Positions 26,227-35,645 of a DNA stretch of 64,000 bases are shown here, piece by piece (within the stretch, counting starts at the first letter, position 1; every line of letters begins with the position of its first letter). Source of the DNA: an uncultured Alphaproteobacteria bacterium (GTDB lineage Bacteria; Pseudomonadota; Alphaproteobacteria; Rs-D84); assembly GCA_944393245.1 (NCBI GenBank), contig CALXZM010000001.1:1-64000 (forward strand), read 5' to 3'. Made by a program: the position numbers and the translations under genes. The notes under the pieces were generated by a model. It saw only the letters and a list, made by a program, of their open reading frames with translations, made no database searches and was not told the origin of the DNA.

Positions 26227-26751
26227 TTAATACCGGCCAATACATCCCAAATACGCATTTCCAGTCGATTCCAGCACATTTACAAATTGCGATTGGCTTT
26301 TCCCGGTAAATAATGCCAATATCGTCCCCGCATCTGTTGCCAACATGTCGGCAACGGTCGCAATGCCAGAATTCATTTTCTTGAAAAAGCCGCTGGCCGG
26401 ATATATTTCCGCCGCCAACAGCTGATTTTTGCCAGTGCGCCCGCCCTTTTTACCAGTGGCACAGGCCGATGCCTCTATAACCATTAACTGACATTCAGGG
26501 GATATAATCAATTTATCCGTAACAACCGCGCCACCACCCAATAATTCACCCCACCAACCAGTCGATTCGCAAAATACAGGATAATATATCGCAACATTAG
26601 GATTTTTTTCCAAAACGTCAACAATATCTATTTCACCAGTAACAACATCAGGCATTACACCGGTTGTGTTATTTATAACCTTGCGCGCCAATTGGTAATC
26701 TGGGTCGGCGTTTGTTTTACGTGGCCAATAAAGAATCGGAAACTGCTTCAT
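26227..26751 (-). CDS. Conserved-looking protein of unknown function
   Basis: 174 residues, no signal peptide; two weakly hydrophobic stretches (about 77-95 and 130-145) and a Gly/Lys-rich turn (ATGKKGGRTGKN). I do not recognise it. A perfect extended -10, TGA-TATAAT (26760-26768), lies 8 bases before ATG and there is no Shine-Dalgarno site, so it is probably translated from a leaderless mRNA. It lies between rpmE and the T4SS genes and may belong to neither. Confidence 0.7.
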   Translation of the reverse strand: MKQFPILYWPRKTNADPDYQLARKVINNTTGVMPDVVTGEIDIVDVLEKNPNVAIYYPVFCESTGWWGELLGGGAVVTDKLIISPECQLMVIEASACATGKKGGRTGKNQLLAAEIYPASGFFKKMNSGIATVADMLATDAGTILALFTGKSQSQFVNVLESTGNAYLGCIGRY

Positions 26752-26759
26752 TGCTATGA

Positions 26760-26768
26760 ATTATATCA
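26760..26768 (-). promoter_or_regulatory. Extended -10, leaderless type
   Basis: TGA-TATAAT on the minus strand, 8 bases before the ATG at 26751. Confidence 0.6.
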
Positions 26769-26819
26769 GATTCGGAACATACAAAAAAGGGGGCCGGGTT
26801 AAATAAAGCACTTGATTTT

Positions 26820-28109
26820 TTATTTTTTTAGTGACCCCCACCATTTTTTCAGGTTTCCCCATACCGTATTCAGGTTCTTTTTCGTTGTTTCATAAAACGT
26901 CTGGGGCACAGCCACATTGGCAAACAGGGTTTTAACCAATGCCGGTATCGATGTCATAAACATCGCAATAAATATCCCCATTAACAGAATCGTTACAACA
27001 CTGTCATTACGCAGCACCAAACCGTCCATCAGAATTGTTGCGTCATTTTCAGACAATGCCAGGGCCAATCTGTCTGCACCCTGCCATTTACCGAATATGG
27101 CATTTAAAAACATTACAGAAAAAGTTACAAAAACACCAGTCAGCGCAATGCCGGCAGTGGCCTTGATAACATCATCTATCATATTTTTTATATTACGCCC
27201 ACCATTGGGGAATATCGCCCACCCCTTAAACAGCCACGACAGCAGCATAAACGGTAACATTATTAAATCCATGGACAGTTTTATAAAAACTTCTAAAAAA
27301 TATAATGGTATTGGTAACAATGCCACAAAAAACACCACCAATATCAGCAAACCCGCAAAGAAAATTGGAATGTTTGGAAAGATGGGAATTTCCCACATAA
27401 TTTTATGCATATATTCCGCATTAAACGCCATATTCAGCATTGTCCAACCAACGGTCATGCCCAAACCCGTCATTTGGTGGACATTTGCAACCTCGCACGC
27501 CAAATTATGACGCAGACGTGGCGAAAACGCACCGGCATTTGCAGCATCCGCACTGACAGATACAGGATCGGCAATGGCCGTCGCAACAACACATTTTGCA
27601 AATTCATCGTCGCCCACAATAACCCTGTTCAACGACAGTCCAACATTAAACACCGGTTCAATAATCACATCGCCCAATAAACGTGGTAATGGTATTACCA
27701 ACACCGCTGAAACAAATGCCAGTTTTATAAACTTTGTGCCAAAATCACTGACAATTGACCAGGGCTCTTCTATTTTTGCATTTATAAAACCAGAAAACAA
27801 TTTCCACGCAAACCATACCGCCATCAGGCCCGCACCAAACGGAATTATCACACTGCCCAGCGCATCGTAAACCCGTGGCACCAGGTTTGACATCGTCGCC
27901 ATAATATCGGAAAACATTTGGCATGACCAACAACTGGAAAAAAAATTCAGTGCATCTGCCATGTTAACTGGGGCGGCGGTTCTGTAAATTGAAAATCCTG
28001 CAATAACGCCAACGCCTGCAATTGCCCCAATTACCAATGGCGCAACAGCACCCGCCGAAAACGGCAGAAATGATAAAAAAACTATCCAGAATTTTTTTAA
28101 CCTGTTCAT
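26820..28109 (-). CDS. VirB6/TrbL-like T4SS membrane protein
   Basis: 429 residues, started at the ATG opening MNRLKKFWIVFLSFLPFSAGA (signal peptide or first membrane segment); an earlier in-frame ATG lies upstream of the promoter. Five or more further membrane segments, with the large loop after PLPRLLGDVIIEPVFNVGLSLNRVIVG typical of VirB6/TrbL channel proteins. A CWSC motif sits in the first periplasmic loop before FSDIMATMSNLV and is shared with two of the four divergent paralogues. VirB6 forms part of the inner-membrane translocation channel. A TGG-TATACT element 8 bases before ATG suggests a leaderless mRNA. Confidence 0.82.
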   Translation of the reverse strand: MNRLKKFWIVFLSFLPFSAGAVAPLVIGAIAGVGVIAGFSIYRTAAPVNMADALNFFSSCWSCQMFSDIMATMSNLVPRVYDALGSVIIPFGAGLMAVWFAWKLFSGFINAKIEEPWSIVSDFGTKFIKLAFVSAVLVIPLPRLLGDVIIEPVFNVGLSLNRVIVGDDEFAKCVVATAIADPVSVSADAANAGAFSPRLRHNLACEVANVHQMTGLGMTVGWTMLNMAFNAEYMHKIMWEIPIFPNIPIFFAGLLILVVFFVALLPIPLYFLEVFIKLSMDLIMLPFMLLSWLFKGWAIFPNGGRNIKNMIDDVIKATAGIALTGVFVTFSVMFLNAIFGKWQGADRLALALSENDATILMDGLVLRNDSVVTILLMGIFIAMFMTSIPALVKTLFANVAVPQTFYETTKKNLNTVWGNLKKWWGSLKK

Positions 28110-28117
28110 TGTTTTTA

Positions 28118-28126
28118 AGTATACCA
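28118..28126 (-). promoter_or_regulatory. Extended -10 of 28109 gene
   Basis: TGG-TATACT on the minus strand, eight bases before ATG. Divergent from the promoter of the four-gene operon. Confidence 0.55.
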
Positions 28127-28142
28127 TATTTTGCGACAAATG

Positions 28143-28151
28143 TGATATAAT
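28143..28151 (+). promoter_or_regulatory. Extended -10 of virB6-like operon
   Basis: TGA-TATAAT on the plus strand, 29 bases before ATG at 28181; this transcript would have a short leader containing the ribosome binding site CAGAGAGA. Confidence 0.6.
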
Positions 28152-28180
28152 TGAAAAGACAAAAATATGTATCAGAGAGA

Positions 28181-29470
28181 ATGAATTTATTCAAACGTGC
28201 GCTTTTTACAATTCCGTTGCGCTGTATCGCCATTGTCGCATGCATAATATTCATGCCACACATCGCGTATGGCGCAGATTATGCAATCGTAGACGCGTTG
28301 AATCTGGCACCATTGATACCAACTGTTCTGGACGCGTTGATGATGGTGGCCAGTGGCGGTTATGAATTTTTTGTCGGTAACGGCGACGGAATAATTTACA
28401 TTCTGGTATGGGGATTTTTGGCAGTATCGTTGGCAATGTATGTGCTGAAAATGTATTTCCCAAAAACATGGGTTGGATTTTTCGGATTTTCAGGTGGCGG
28501 CGAAATGTCTGGTGGCATAGACGGCATGACAATTGCAACAAACATGTTAAAGCCTGGCATTCGTGCAATAATTGCAGTAACGGTACTGTTACAGATAAAA
28601 CCAGTATATGTAACTGAATGGTTGGTAAATCCCTTTTTGCAATTTGGCGCAATATACACCAACAGTATTACGCAAACAATAAATGAAACAGGTGTTAATG
28701 CCCAAAAAATTGAATGTCCGCCATCGGTTATTCAACAGGGCTGGATAAGCCAGGAAAGTTGCGAATTTTTAGTACAGCCCATATCGGATATTTCACATGC
28801 AAATAACCAAATAATTAAACGCGGCTTTGATTTTATAAATTCGGGGTTGCGCGGACTGATTACATTAATTCCGCATGGCGGGGAAGACTTTCTGAACATA
28901 ATAACTGGAATTATTTTAGTATTTACGTTTGTGGCCAGTAACCTGTTTATGGCGTTACTGATTATTCAGGCAATATTTAATTTCGGCATGGCATTAATGC
29001 TGTATCCATTCCAGGTTTTGGTATACGTTGTGAAACCCAGTGATAAATGGTTGGATGTATGGCCCGCATTCAGCGGAATTACCAAAGCATTACAAAAACT
29101 GGTTATCACAATGATTGCGTGCGCGTTCATATTGTGCACAAATATTGCCGTTGTAAAATCATTGTTCCAATGGAATTCGTCTGTATTTGTTGTTGCCGCA
29201 GGCGGAACCGCAACATCAAACGTACCGACGGTTGCAAACAGCGCATTGGGATTCGGCCAACATTCAATACTGTGGCTGTCGGGGATATTAACGTTTTATT
29301 TAATGTTTAGAATATTTAATCTGACACGGGAACAACTGGATTCTTATGTCGGCAAGGGCATGGACGATTTGTACAAAAAGGTTTCTGGCGATTCCAAAAA
29401 ATTAGTCAAAAATGTAAAAAATGCAGGCAACACATTGGGCAAAGCATTCGGATGGATTAAAAAGAAATGA
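28181..29470 (+). CDS. VirB6/TrbL-like T4SS membrane protein
   Basis: 429 residues. Start chosen at the ATG with CAGAGAGA upstream; it opens a signal peptide cleaved near AYG-A. At least six membrane segments follow, including VTVLLQIKPVYVTEWLVNPFLQFGAIYTNSI, which corresponds to the segment before the large loop in VirB6, and NLFMALLIIQAIFNFGMALMLYPFQVLVYVV. The C-terminus is basic and cytoplasmic. First gene of four; its stop overlaps the next start by 4 bases. Unlike its neighbours it lacks the CxxC motif. Confidence 0.82.
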   Translation: MNLFKRALFTIPLRCIAIVACIIFMPHIAYGADYAIVDALNLAPLIPTVLDALMMVASGGYEFFVGNGDGIIYILVWGFLAVSLAMYVLKMYFPKTWVGFFGFSGGGEMSGGIDGMTIATNMLKPGIRAIIAVTVLLQIKPVYVTEWLVNPFLQFGAIYTNSITQTINETGVNAQKIECPPSVIQQGWISQESCEFLVQPISDISHANNQIIKRGFDFINSGLRGLITLIPHGGEDFLNIITGIILVFTFVASNLFMALLIIQAIFNFGMALMLYPFQVLVYVVKPSDKWLDVWPAFSGITKALQKLVITMIACAFILCTNIAVVKSLFQWNSSVFVVAAGGTATSNVPTVANSALGFGQHSILWLSGILTFYLMFRIFNLTREQLDSYVGKGMDDLYKKVSGDSKKLVKNVKNAGNTLGKAFGWIKKK

Positions 29471-30678
29471 ACGATATAGTGAACCCTTTGATTGATTCAT
29501 ACGTTCAGTGTTGGGGCTGTCCGGTGTTTGACCGGCTGTTTCAGGTGGTGTCCAATGCCGCCGCCGCGGTATACGACCAATTTATTATTTTTTGTGCAAT
29601 TTTATTCTGTATACTGTTTGCTTTTTATGTCGTAAATGCAGTTTGGAAAAATATAAAGGGTGGCGTTACAGATTCTTTCTATCAAAAATCATTAAAACCT
29701 GTATTAATCAATTCTTTGATTTCGTTGGCTTTTTTAAGTATGGGCGTTGTCTTGCCACGCTTTGTAACAACCATAACAATCGAACCAGCCGCAAATATTG
29801 CGCTGATATATACACAATCTATGTTACGAACAGACACGGCAACGGTCAATGAACGCGTTACATATCAACCAATGCCAATATCAGATGACGGTTTTTATCG
29901 TCCGCAATTACGTGATACCATCGTTATGTTGATGAAAACAACAATTACACAGTTTCAATCATATATGAAACTGGGGATTGCCGTTATGGATCACGCGTTT
30001 TCATTGGACGCATTGTTGGGTATTGGGTCGCTGATAAAACATATAATTATATTCTTTATCGGGCTGTATTTATTTTACAATTTCTTGAAACTGTTTTTAC
30101 GGTTTTGCTTTTATTTCGCAGATATTATTATCGCGATGACATTTTTTGCTTTTTTCTTTCCATTGTCACTGATACTGGTTGCGTTCAAGGACGGTGATAC
30201 GCCAGGTTGGATGTCGGGACTGGGGAAAAAGGTTGGAACAAATCAATTAAAAAGCCTGATAAATGCCATTATCGCGTTGGTGGCGGCGGTGCTGACGTAT
30301 ACGGTTATAATGGCAATAATAGCAAAATTTTTCGCCGCGCCGGGACAAAGTGCTGCTGAAATTATGGAACTGATTACCAGTGGGGATATTTTTGCAGGCG
30401 ATTTGTCTGGGGATAATTTGGCGGCAATGACCATTGGTGGGTGTGTTATACTGGTTTATGTGTTAAACTATATTTATGGTCAAATACCAAATGTCACCGC
30501 GATGGTTTTGGATTCGTTCGGCGTATCACAGGAAAATCAAATTAGTGAACAATTGGCAAATGACGCAATGAAATTAACCACTAATATCGTGGAAGCCACC
30601 AAACAAATCGGAAAAACTATTTTGGATGGTGGTGCCAAGGACGCAGATAAAAAGAAAGACGACGGAACAGGCAAGTAA
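29467..30678 (+). CDS. VirB6/TrbL-like T4SS membrane protein
   Basis: 403 residues. No cleaved signal; the N-terminus runs MNDIVNPLIDSYVQCWGCPVFDRLFQVVSNAAAAVYDQF and then into a membrane segment. The CWGC motif near residue 17 lines up with CWSC of the 26820 product. Further segments follow the VirB6 layout, with PRFVTTITIEPAANIALIYTQSM before the central loop. Long acidic/basic C-terminal tail KDADKKKDDGTGK. Coupled to both neighbours by overlaps of 4 and 1 bases. Confidence 0.82.
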   Translation: MNDIVNPLIDSYVQCWGCPVFDRLFQVVSNAAAAVYDQFIIFCAILFCILFAFYVVNAVWKNIKGGVTDSFYQKSLKPVLINSLISLAFLSMGVVLPRFVTTITIEPAANIALIYTQSMLRTDTATVNERVTYQPMPISDDGFYRPQLRDTIVMLMKTTITQFQSYMKLGIAVMDHAFSLDALLGIGSLIKHIIIFFIGLYLFYNFLKLFLRFCFYFADIIIAMTFFAFFFPLSLILVAFKDGDTPGWMSGLGKKVGTNQLKSLINAIIALVAAVLTYTVIMAIIAKFFAAPGQSAAEIMELITSGDIFAGDLSGDNLAAMTIGGCVILVYVLNYIYGQIPNVTAMVLDSFGVSQENQISEQLANDAMKLTTNIVEATKQIGKTILDGGAKDADKKKDDGTGK

Positions 30679-32120
30679 TGAAAGCAAGCATCATAATGTT
30701 TCTTATCAAATTCATTATGGGCGCAATTGCGTTGGGTATCGGTATTTGGTATTTGTCTTCATCAATCGGCGGCGCAGCAATCACATATACCAGTATGGAT
30801 AATTTTATGACCGCAATCGGGGCGGGCAATGGTGATGTGGCGTCTGTCAATGGATGTTTTCTGTGCCAATATATTTCAGAAGTATTTGCAGTTATCGGTA
30901 ATGCCGCTGAAATGTTTTGGACCGCCATGGTTGATAATATCTGGATATTATTGGCAATTGGGTTTGGAATTTTCCTGTTTATATACACCGGTAAATATAT
31001 ATGGGACGCAACAAAAAAAACAGCAACACTGGATGGAAATGAAAAAAAGTTAGAACTGCGGGCATGGTTTGACAAAGTTTGGCGTCAGGGTGCACGTGTT
31101 TTAATTGTCGGTGCCATGATGGGCGCATTGGGTATGGGGGGGACCGCTGCGTTAAAAACTGTCGCAAACATCACCATTACCCCTGTGTTATTCGTCGGGG
31201 CAGAATTATCCATGGCCGCAACGGGTGTATCAGATGCCGCGCAATGCGGGGCATTGGCCAATATTGAAAGTGATGGCGGTGATATATTAAATCCCATTTT
31301 GCAACCGTTTATGTGTGTGATGGGCAATATCAACAGCGTTATGTTGGCCGGGGCCGCAGGTGGATTTTCATTAATGAATTACGCGTGGTTGGATTTAGGT
31401 GGTGGTGTGTTTACATGGCTGGCTGGATTAACGTTGGTATTAATATTTTTAATCATTGGGTTTGATTTAGTATTTCAATTTTTATCGGTGGTTTTTAAAT
31501 TAGTCTTTTTGATAATATTCCTGCCACTGATATTGGCGGCGGCAGCATTTGAACAAACATGGTCGTTGGCCAGTGGTGTTGTCAAGGGCGCAATAAACAT
31601 GCTGGTCACATCAGCAATAAAAATCGTATGCATAACATTAAAAACCCTGATTACGTATGCTGTTGTTGCATATGCGGCGGATGCATTCTTTCCAGGGCCG
31701 GTTGATGGGTACAGTGCGATTTTGCCACCAATGATGGGGCAAACAGTTGAAAATCCAGATGCACAAACGATGTCTGTGATAAATGTATTTTCAACATGTG
31801 AAACTGTTGCAACGGTCGATGGTGAAATGGATGCAGACAAATTCCGTGATTGCTTTACCGCACAAAAAACAATTGTTGAAAACCAGTATCCGGGCGCATT
31901 TGATTTTATGCGTGACGGATGGGACTTTTTGCTGATGATGGCATTGATATTCTTGTTATACTTTTATGCAATAAGCCCAGAAGTAGATAAAATCTTGGCT
32001 GGTAATGGCAAAGAGCAATTTGATTTCGGCAATTGGGCCAAAGATTTAGGCAAAAAAATCTGGAATGCACCACAACAAATATTCGGGGCTGTATCCAAAG
32101 CATTCGGCAAGGAAAAATGA
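30678..32120 (+). CDS. VirB6/TrbL-like T4SS membrane protein
   Basis: 480 residues, the longest of the set. N-terminal membrane segment (about 5-30), then GCFLCQYISEVFAVIGNAAEMFW, a CxxC motif in the same position as in two paralogues. Central segment TVANITITPVLFVGAELSMAATGV corresponds to the VirB6 signature region. Late segments (FDLVFQFLSVVFKLVFLIIFLPLILAAAAFEQ) are very hydrophobic. The start overlaps the previous stop by one base and the stop overlaps the next ATG by four. Confidence 0.82.
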   Translation: MKASIIMFLIKFIMGAIALGIGIWYLSSSIGGAAITYTSMDNFMTAIGAGNGDVASVNGCFLCQYISEVFAVIGNAAEMFWTAMVDNIWILLAIGFGIFLFIYTGKYIWDATKKTATLDGNEKKLELRAWFDKVWRQGARVLIVGAMMGALGMGGTAALKTVANITITPVLFVGAELSMAATGVSDAAQCGALANIESDGGDILNPILQPFMCVMGNINSVMLAGAAGGFSLMNYAWLDLGGGVFTWLAGLTLVLIFLIIGFDLVFQFLSVVFKLVFLIIFLPLILAAAAFEQTWSLASGVVKGAINMLVTSAIKIVCITLKTLITYAVVAYAADAFFPGPVDGYSAILPPMMGQTVENPDAQTMSVINVFSTCETVATVDGEMDADKFRDCFTAQKTIVENQYPGAFDFMRDGWDFLLMMALIFLLYFYAISPEVDKILAGNGKEQFDFGNWAKDLGKKIWNAPQQIFGAVSKAFGKEK

Positions 32121-33421
32121 TAAATATAAAACGAATTTTGAAAAAATTTATCATCGCAATTGTTGCGTGCCTGTTTGTTATGCCGTGTGCATTTGGTACG
32201 GTTGCAAATGTGCCAATGTCTGAAATTGGTGATTATGGCAATTGGATGACGAATGAAAATGTGGCCGCATTTGACAACGCGCTGTCTGGGGATATAACAG
32301 AATTTCAATCTGAATTTCAGACAAAACAACTGTTGCCTGATTATGTCCCGATTGAGGCTAAAATCGGTTTGGCGTTAATGAATGGATTATCACTGGTTGC
32401 AGATGTACTGGATTCTTCATTGGTACGATTTGCAATAATATTTATGATTATTGCGTATATATTCTGGATTATGTTCGAAGCGTACAATATGATGACCAAG
32501 GGGTCCAGCGCAATGGAATTGGGCGTAAACCTGGTTAAAAAAGGCGCAGTTATCGCAATATGGATAATCATACTTATTCAGGGGCCCGCACAAATATTTA
32601 TGTGGGTTATGGGACCGATTATCAGTGTCGCATCATATATGTCTGATTTAATATTAAACGCGATTGCAAATGTAATCGGCACCGAATTACCAGATACATG
32701 TGCCGCAATTCATGCATATACCACAGAACACATATCGCAAAATATGATATTGGATGCAAATACGGCCGCGGATATGCTGTGCGTGCCAACACGGCTGTCT
32801 GGATTTTTTGCAACTGCGGTTGCCGCCGGTTGGAAATGGATGGTTGCAGGAATTGGACACAGCGCATTTACCACACTGATTGGGGCCGTGTTTATTGTTA
32901 TATTTATATACAATGGTTTTAAGTTCGCACTGATGGCGTTGGGCGTGATTATAAACCTGTTCCTGGGGGTGTTTATGTTACCATTTACAGCCATCGCTGA
33001 AACAATAAGCCAAACATCGTACAAGGGTATTGCCGGCGATATATTTAATGGATTTCTGGGACTGTTTAAACCAACATCTTTGTCCAATCAAATTACGCGA
33101 TTTATAAAATCAGCATTGTATTTTGTATCGTTGTCCATTGTAATTGCAGTATGCGCCGCATTATTGTCTGGCACAGTGGACGCAAACCTGGCAACAGAAA
33201 TCCCCAGCATTGAAAATTCTGGATTTATTATAACACTGTTGACGGGATTGTTGGTCGCACATCTGGCCAGCAAAGCAGACAGTATCGCCAAAGACATAGG
33301 TGGCAGCATAGACGACAGCAGCAGTATTGCCGGACGTGTCGGGGGCGATATTAAAAAATTATGGAACAATGTTACTGGTTGGGGAAAATCTGTTATAAAA
33401 ATTGTTCGTGATAAAAAATAA
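32117..33421 (+). CDS. VirB6/TrbL-like T4SS membrane protein
   Basis: 434 residues. The start chosen is the ATG overlapping the previous stop (ATGA); it opens a signal peptide MINIKRILKKFIIAIVACLFVMPCAFG. Six to seven further segments, with LVKKGAVIAIWIIILIQGPAQIFMWVMGPIISVASYMSDLILNAI in the VirB6 position and a Cys-containing loop after it. Last gene of the operon, closed by a bidirectional terminator. Together with the other four it probably supplies the inner-membrane channel of one T4SS, as the several RvhB6 proteins do in Rickettsiales. Confidence 0.82.
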   Translation: MINIKRILKKFIIAIVACLFVMPCAFGTVANVPMSEIGDYGNWMTNENVAAFDNALSGDITEFQSEFQTKQLLPDYVPIEAKIGLALMNGLSLVADVLDSSLVRFAIIFMIIAYIFWIMFEAYNMMTKGSSAMELGVNLVKKGAVIAIWIIILIQGPAQIFMWVMGPIISVASYMSDLILNAIANVIGTELPDTCAAIHAYTTEHISQNMILDANTAADMLCVPTRLSGFFATAVAAGWKWMVAGIGHSAFTTLIGAVFIVIFIYNGFKFALMALGVIINLFLGVFMLPFTAIAETISQTSYKGIAGDIFNGFLGLFKPTSLSNQITRFIKSALYFVSLSIVIAVCAALLSGTVDANLATEIPSIENSGFIITLLTGLLVAHLASKADSIAKDIGGSIDDSSSIAGRVGGDIKKLWNNVTGWGKSVIKIVRDKK

Positions 33422-33446
33422 AAAATCCGCAGATTGCGGATTTTTT
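33420..33446 (+). terminator. Convergent bidirectional terminator
   Basis: Stem AAAAAATCCGCA / TGCGGATTTTTT with a 3-base loop, overlapping the ends of the two convergent genes. Confidence 0.85.
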
Positions 33447-35574
33447 AATCTGCAAATTTAATAAATTGACGGGCGACCTTTTTTATACCGCGCGTTTTAA
33501 ATGCAATGGTCAAAATGTCACCATTGTCTTCTATGACAACGCCACTGCCCATTTCCGCATGCGTTACCAGACGTCCAACTATTTTTTTCTGTTCCTGTTG
33601 GGCACGACGTGGCTTTGACACTGTATAAGATGCACCACGCGGGCGGGTGTACGTATTCACTGTACCGCCATAACCATATGAACCGTATGCACGTGGGGCA
33701 CCACCCTGAAAATCCAAAAACTGATTATCCATTTCAGTAATAAAGCGACTGGGGGAATTATATTGACGATTGCCAAACACCATACGTGACATAGCATTTA
33801 TTATAATCGCGCGACGACGGGCACGTGTAATCGCAACGTATGCCAGACGGCGTTCCTCTTCCAGGCCACCTGATTGAACAGCCATATCGTTGGGGAAAAT
33901 GCCCTCTTCCCAGGCGGGCAGAAAAACTGTATCGAATTCCAGGCCCTTGGCCGCATGAATTGTCATAACACTGACCGCATCAGCGGTTGGTGCGGCATCG
34001 TCTGAATCGTTATCGTCCGTCATCATTAATGCGGCATGTTCCAGAAATTCCGGCAAAGTATCATATTTGGCAATTACGTTCGTTATCAATTCACGAATAT
34101 TATCCAACCGATCGGCCGCATCGGCATCACGCGATTCACGCCACATTTGAATATAACCAGCGTTATCCAGCAATTTTTGCGCCGCATCCGTCGGTGCCAT
34201 TGATTGCCAATCAAAATCAAATGCAGATAAAAATGCGTCAGCCGCAATGCGCTGTTTCCCAGATAATTGCGCGTTATGCAATCCATCCATTAAATTGGCA
34301 CCCGCTGCACGTAATTTTGCAATCGCAGACGGTCCAAAACCACGTCGTGGCTTGCCAATAACACGGGCAAAAGATATATCATCAAACGGATATACCATCA
34401 AACGCAAATACGCAATCGCATCACGGATTTCCGCACGATCATAAAACTTAGTCGCACCAATCAGTTTATATGGGATGCCACGGGTGGTAAAATCTTCTTC
34501 GAATAATCGCGATAAAGACCCGGCCCGAATTAAAATGGCATAGTTCGCATACGGTTCATCATCAGATTTGCGCATTATAATATCGGATACCAGGTGCGCT
34601 TCGTCAAAATCAGACGGCACAGTCAAAACATAAACAGGTTCACCAGCGGGCGCATCGGGTGCGGTATGCAAATCTTTGCCCAAACGACCAGTATTATGGC
34701 GTATCAGGGAATTTGCCGCACCCAATATGTTCGGGGTACTGCGATAATTTGTTTCCAGTCTGATTATTTGCGCATTTGGAAATGTGCGTTCAAAGTTCAA
34801 AATGTTTTTTATTTCAGCCCCACGCCACGAATAAATCGATTGGTCATCATCACCAACACAACAAATATTCGGATTTTCAACACCGCGGGTCAACATTTGT
34901 AAAAACTGCATCTGGGCAATGTTCGTATCCTGAAATTCATCAACCATGATGTATTTAAATTGCCGCTGATACCGCGCCAAAATGTCCGGGAATGCGTCAA
35001 ACAATTGCAGTACGCGTAATATTATATCACCAAAATCAACCGCCCCCAGGCGCGATAATTCCGCATTATATGCATTTAATATTTTTAACGCGATATCCGA
35101 TATATTTTCAGTGGGATGTAAACCTTTGTCCTTTATTGCTGAAATGCGTTCCACCCAATCAGCCGGGTTAAAATCCTTGATATCCATTCCCATTTCAGCC
35201 AAAACATTTTTCAGAACCATTTTTTGTTCATCTTCGCCATATATCAAAAAATCACGGCGCAGACCGGCCGCGTCCGCATTTGCACGCAATATACGCAAAC
35301 AAATTGAATGAAATGTGCCACACCACACGTCACCCGCATACCAAGACGCCCCATCAGAAAACATGGCCAAACGCGATTTCATTTCATTTGCGGCCTTGTT
35401 CGTGAATGTCAGGGCCAAAACCTGCCATGGGAATGCCAATGAATTATTTAATATATATGCCACACGCGTGGTCAAAACACGCGTTTTACCAGTCCCCGCC
35501 CCAGACAGCACCAACAACGGGCCGTCGGTCGTTTCAACTGCTTTTTTTTGTTCTGGGTTAAGATTTTCTAGCAT
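33445..35574 (-). CDS. UvrD/PcrA-type DNA helicase
   Basis: 709 residues, superfamily 1A helicase moving 3'-5' in DNA repair and replication. Q-motif LNPEQKKAV, Walker A SGAGTGKT (24-31), TFTNKAANEM, VDEFQDTN, DDDQSIYSWRGA, LETNYRS, and AITRARRR near the C-terminus are all present. The final domain carries the Tudor-like fold usual in PcrA/UvrD (GRLVTHAEMGSGVVIEDNGDILTIAFKTRGIKKV). The ATG was chosen over an in-frame GTG 27 bases upstream because that GTG lies inside a TATAAT-like -10. Confidence 0.95.
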   Translation of the reverse strand: MLENLNPEQKKAVETTDGPLLVLSGAGTGKTRVLTTRVAYILNNSLAFPWQVLALTFTNKAANEMKSRLAMFSDGASWYAGDVWCGTFHSICLRILRANADAAGLRRDFLIYGEDEQKMVLKNVLAEMGMDIKDFNPADWVERISAIKDKGLHPTENISDIALKILNAYNAELSRLGAVDFGDIILRVLQLFDAFPDILARYQRQFKYIMVDEFQDTNIAQMQFLQMLTRGVENPNICCVGDDDQSIYSWRGAEIKNILNFERTFPNAQIIRLETNYRSTPNILGAANSLIRHNTGRLGKDLHTAPDAPAGEPVYVLTVPSDFDEAHLVSDIIMRKSDDEPYANYAILIRAGSLSRLFEEDFTTRGIPYKLIGATKFYDRAEIRDAIAYLRLMVYPFDDISFARVIGKPRRGFGPSAIAKLRAAGANLMDGLHNAQLSGKQRIAADAFLSAFDFDWQSMAPTDAAQKLLDNAGYIQMWRESRDADAADRLDNIRELITNVIAKYDTLPEFLEHAALMMTDDNDSDDAAPTADAVSVMTIHAAKGLEFDTVFLPAWEEGIFPNDMAVQSGGLEEERRLAYVAITRARRRAIIINAMSRMVFGNRQYNSPSRFITEMDNQFLDFQGGAPRAYGSYGYGGTVNTYTRPRGASYTVSKPRRAQQEQKKIVGRLVTHAEMGSGVVIEDNGDILTIAFKTRGIKKVARQFIKFAD

Positions 35575-35645
35575 TAAATTCACCAGTTCATTATAATACA
35601 CAACAAATCACTTTACAAAAATATATTTTATATGGGGCGGGGAAA

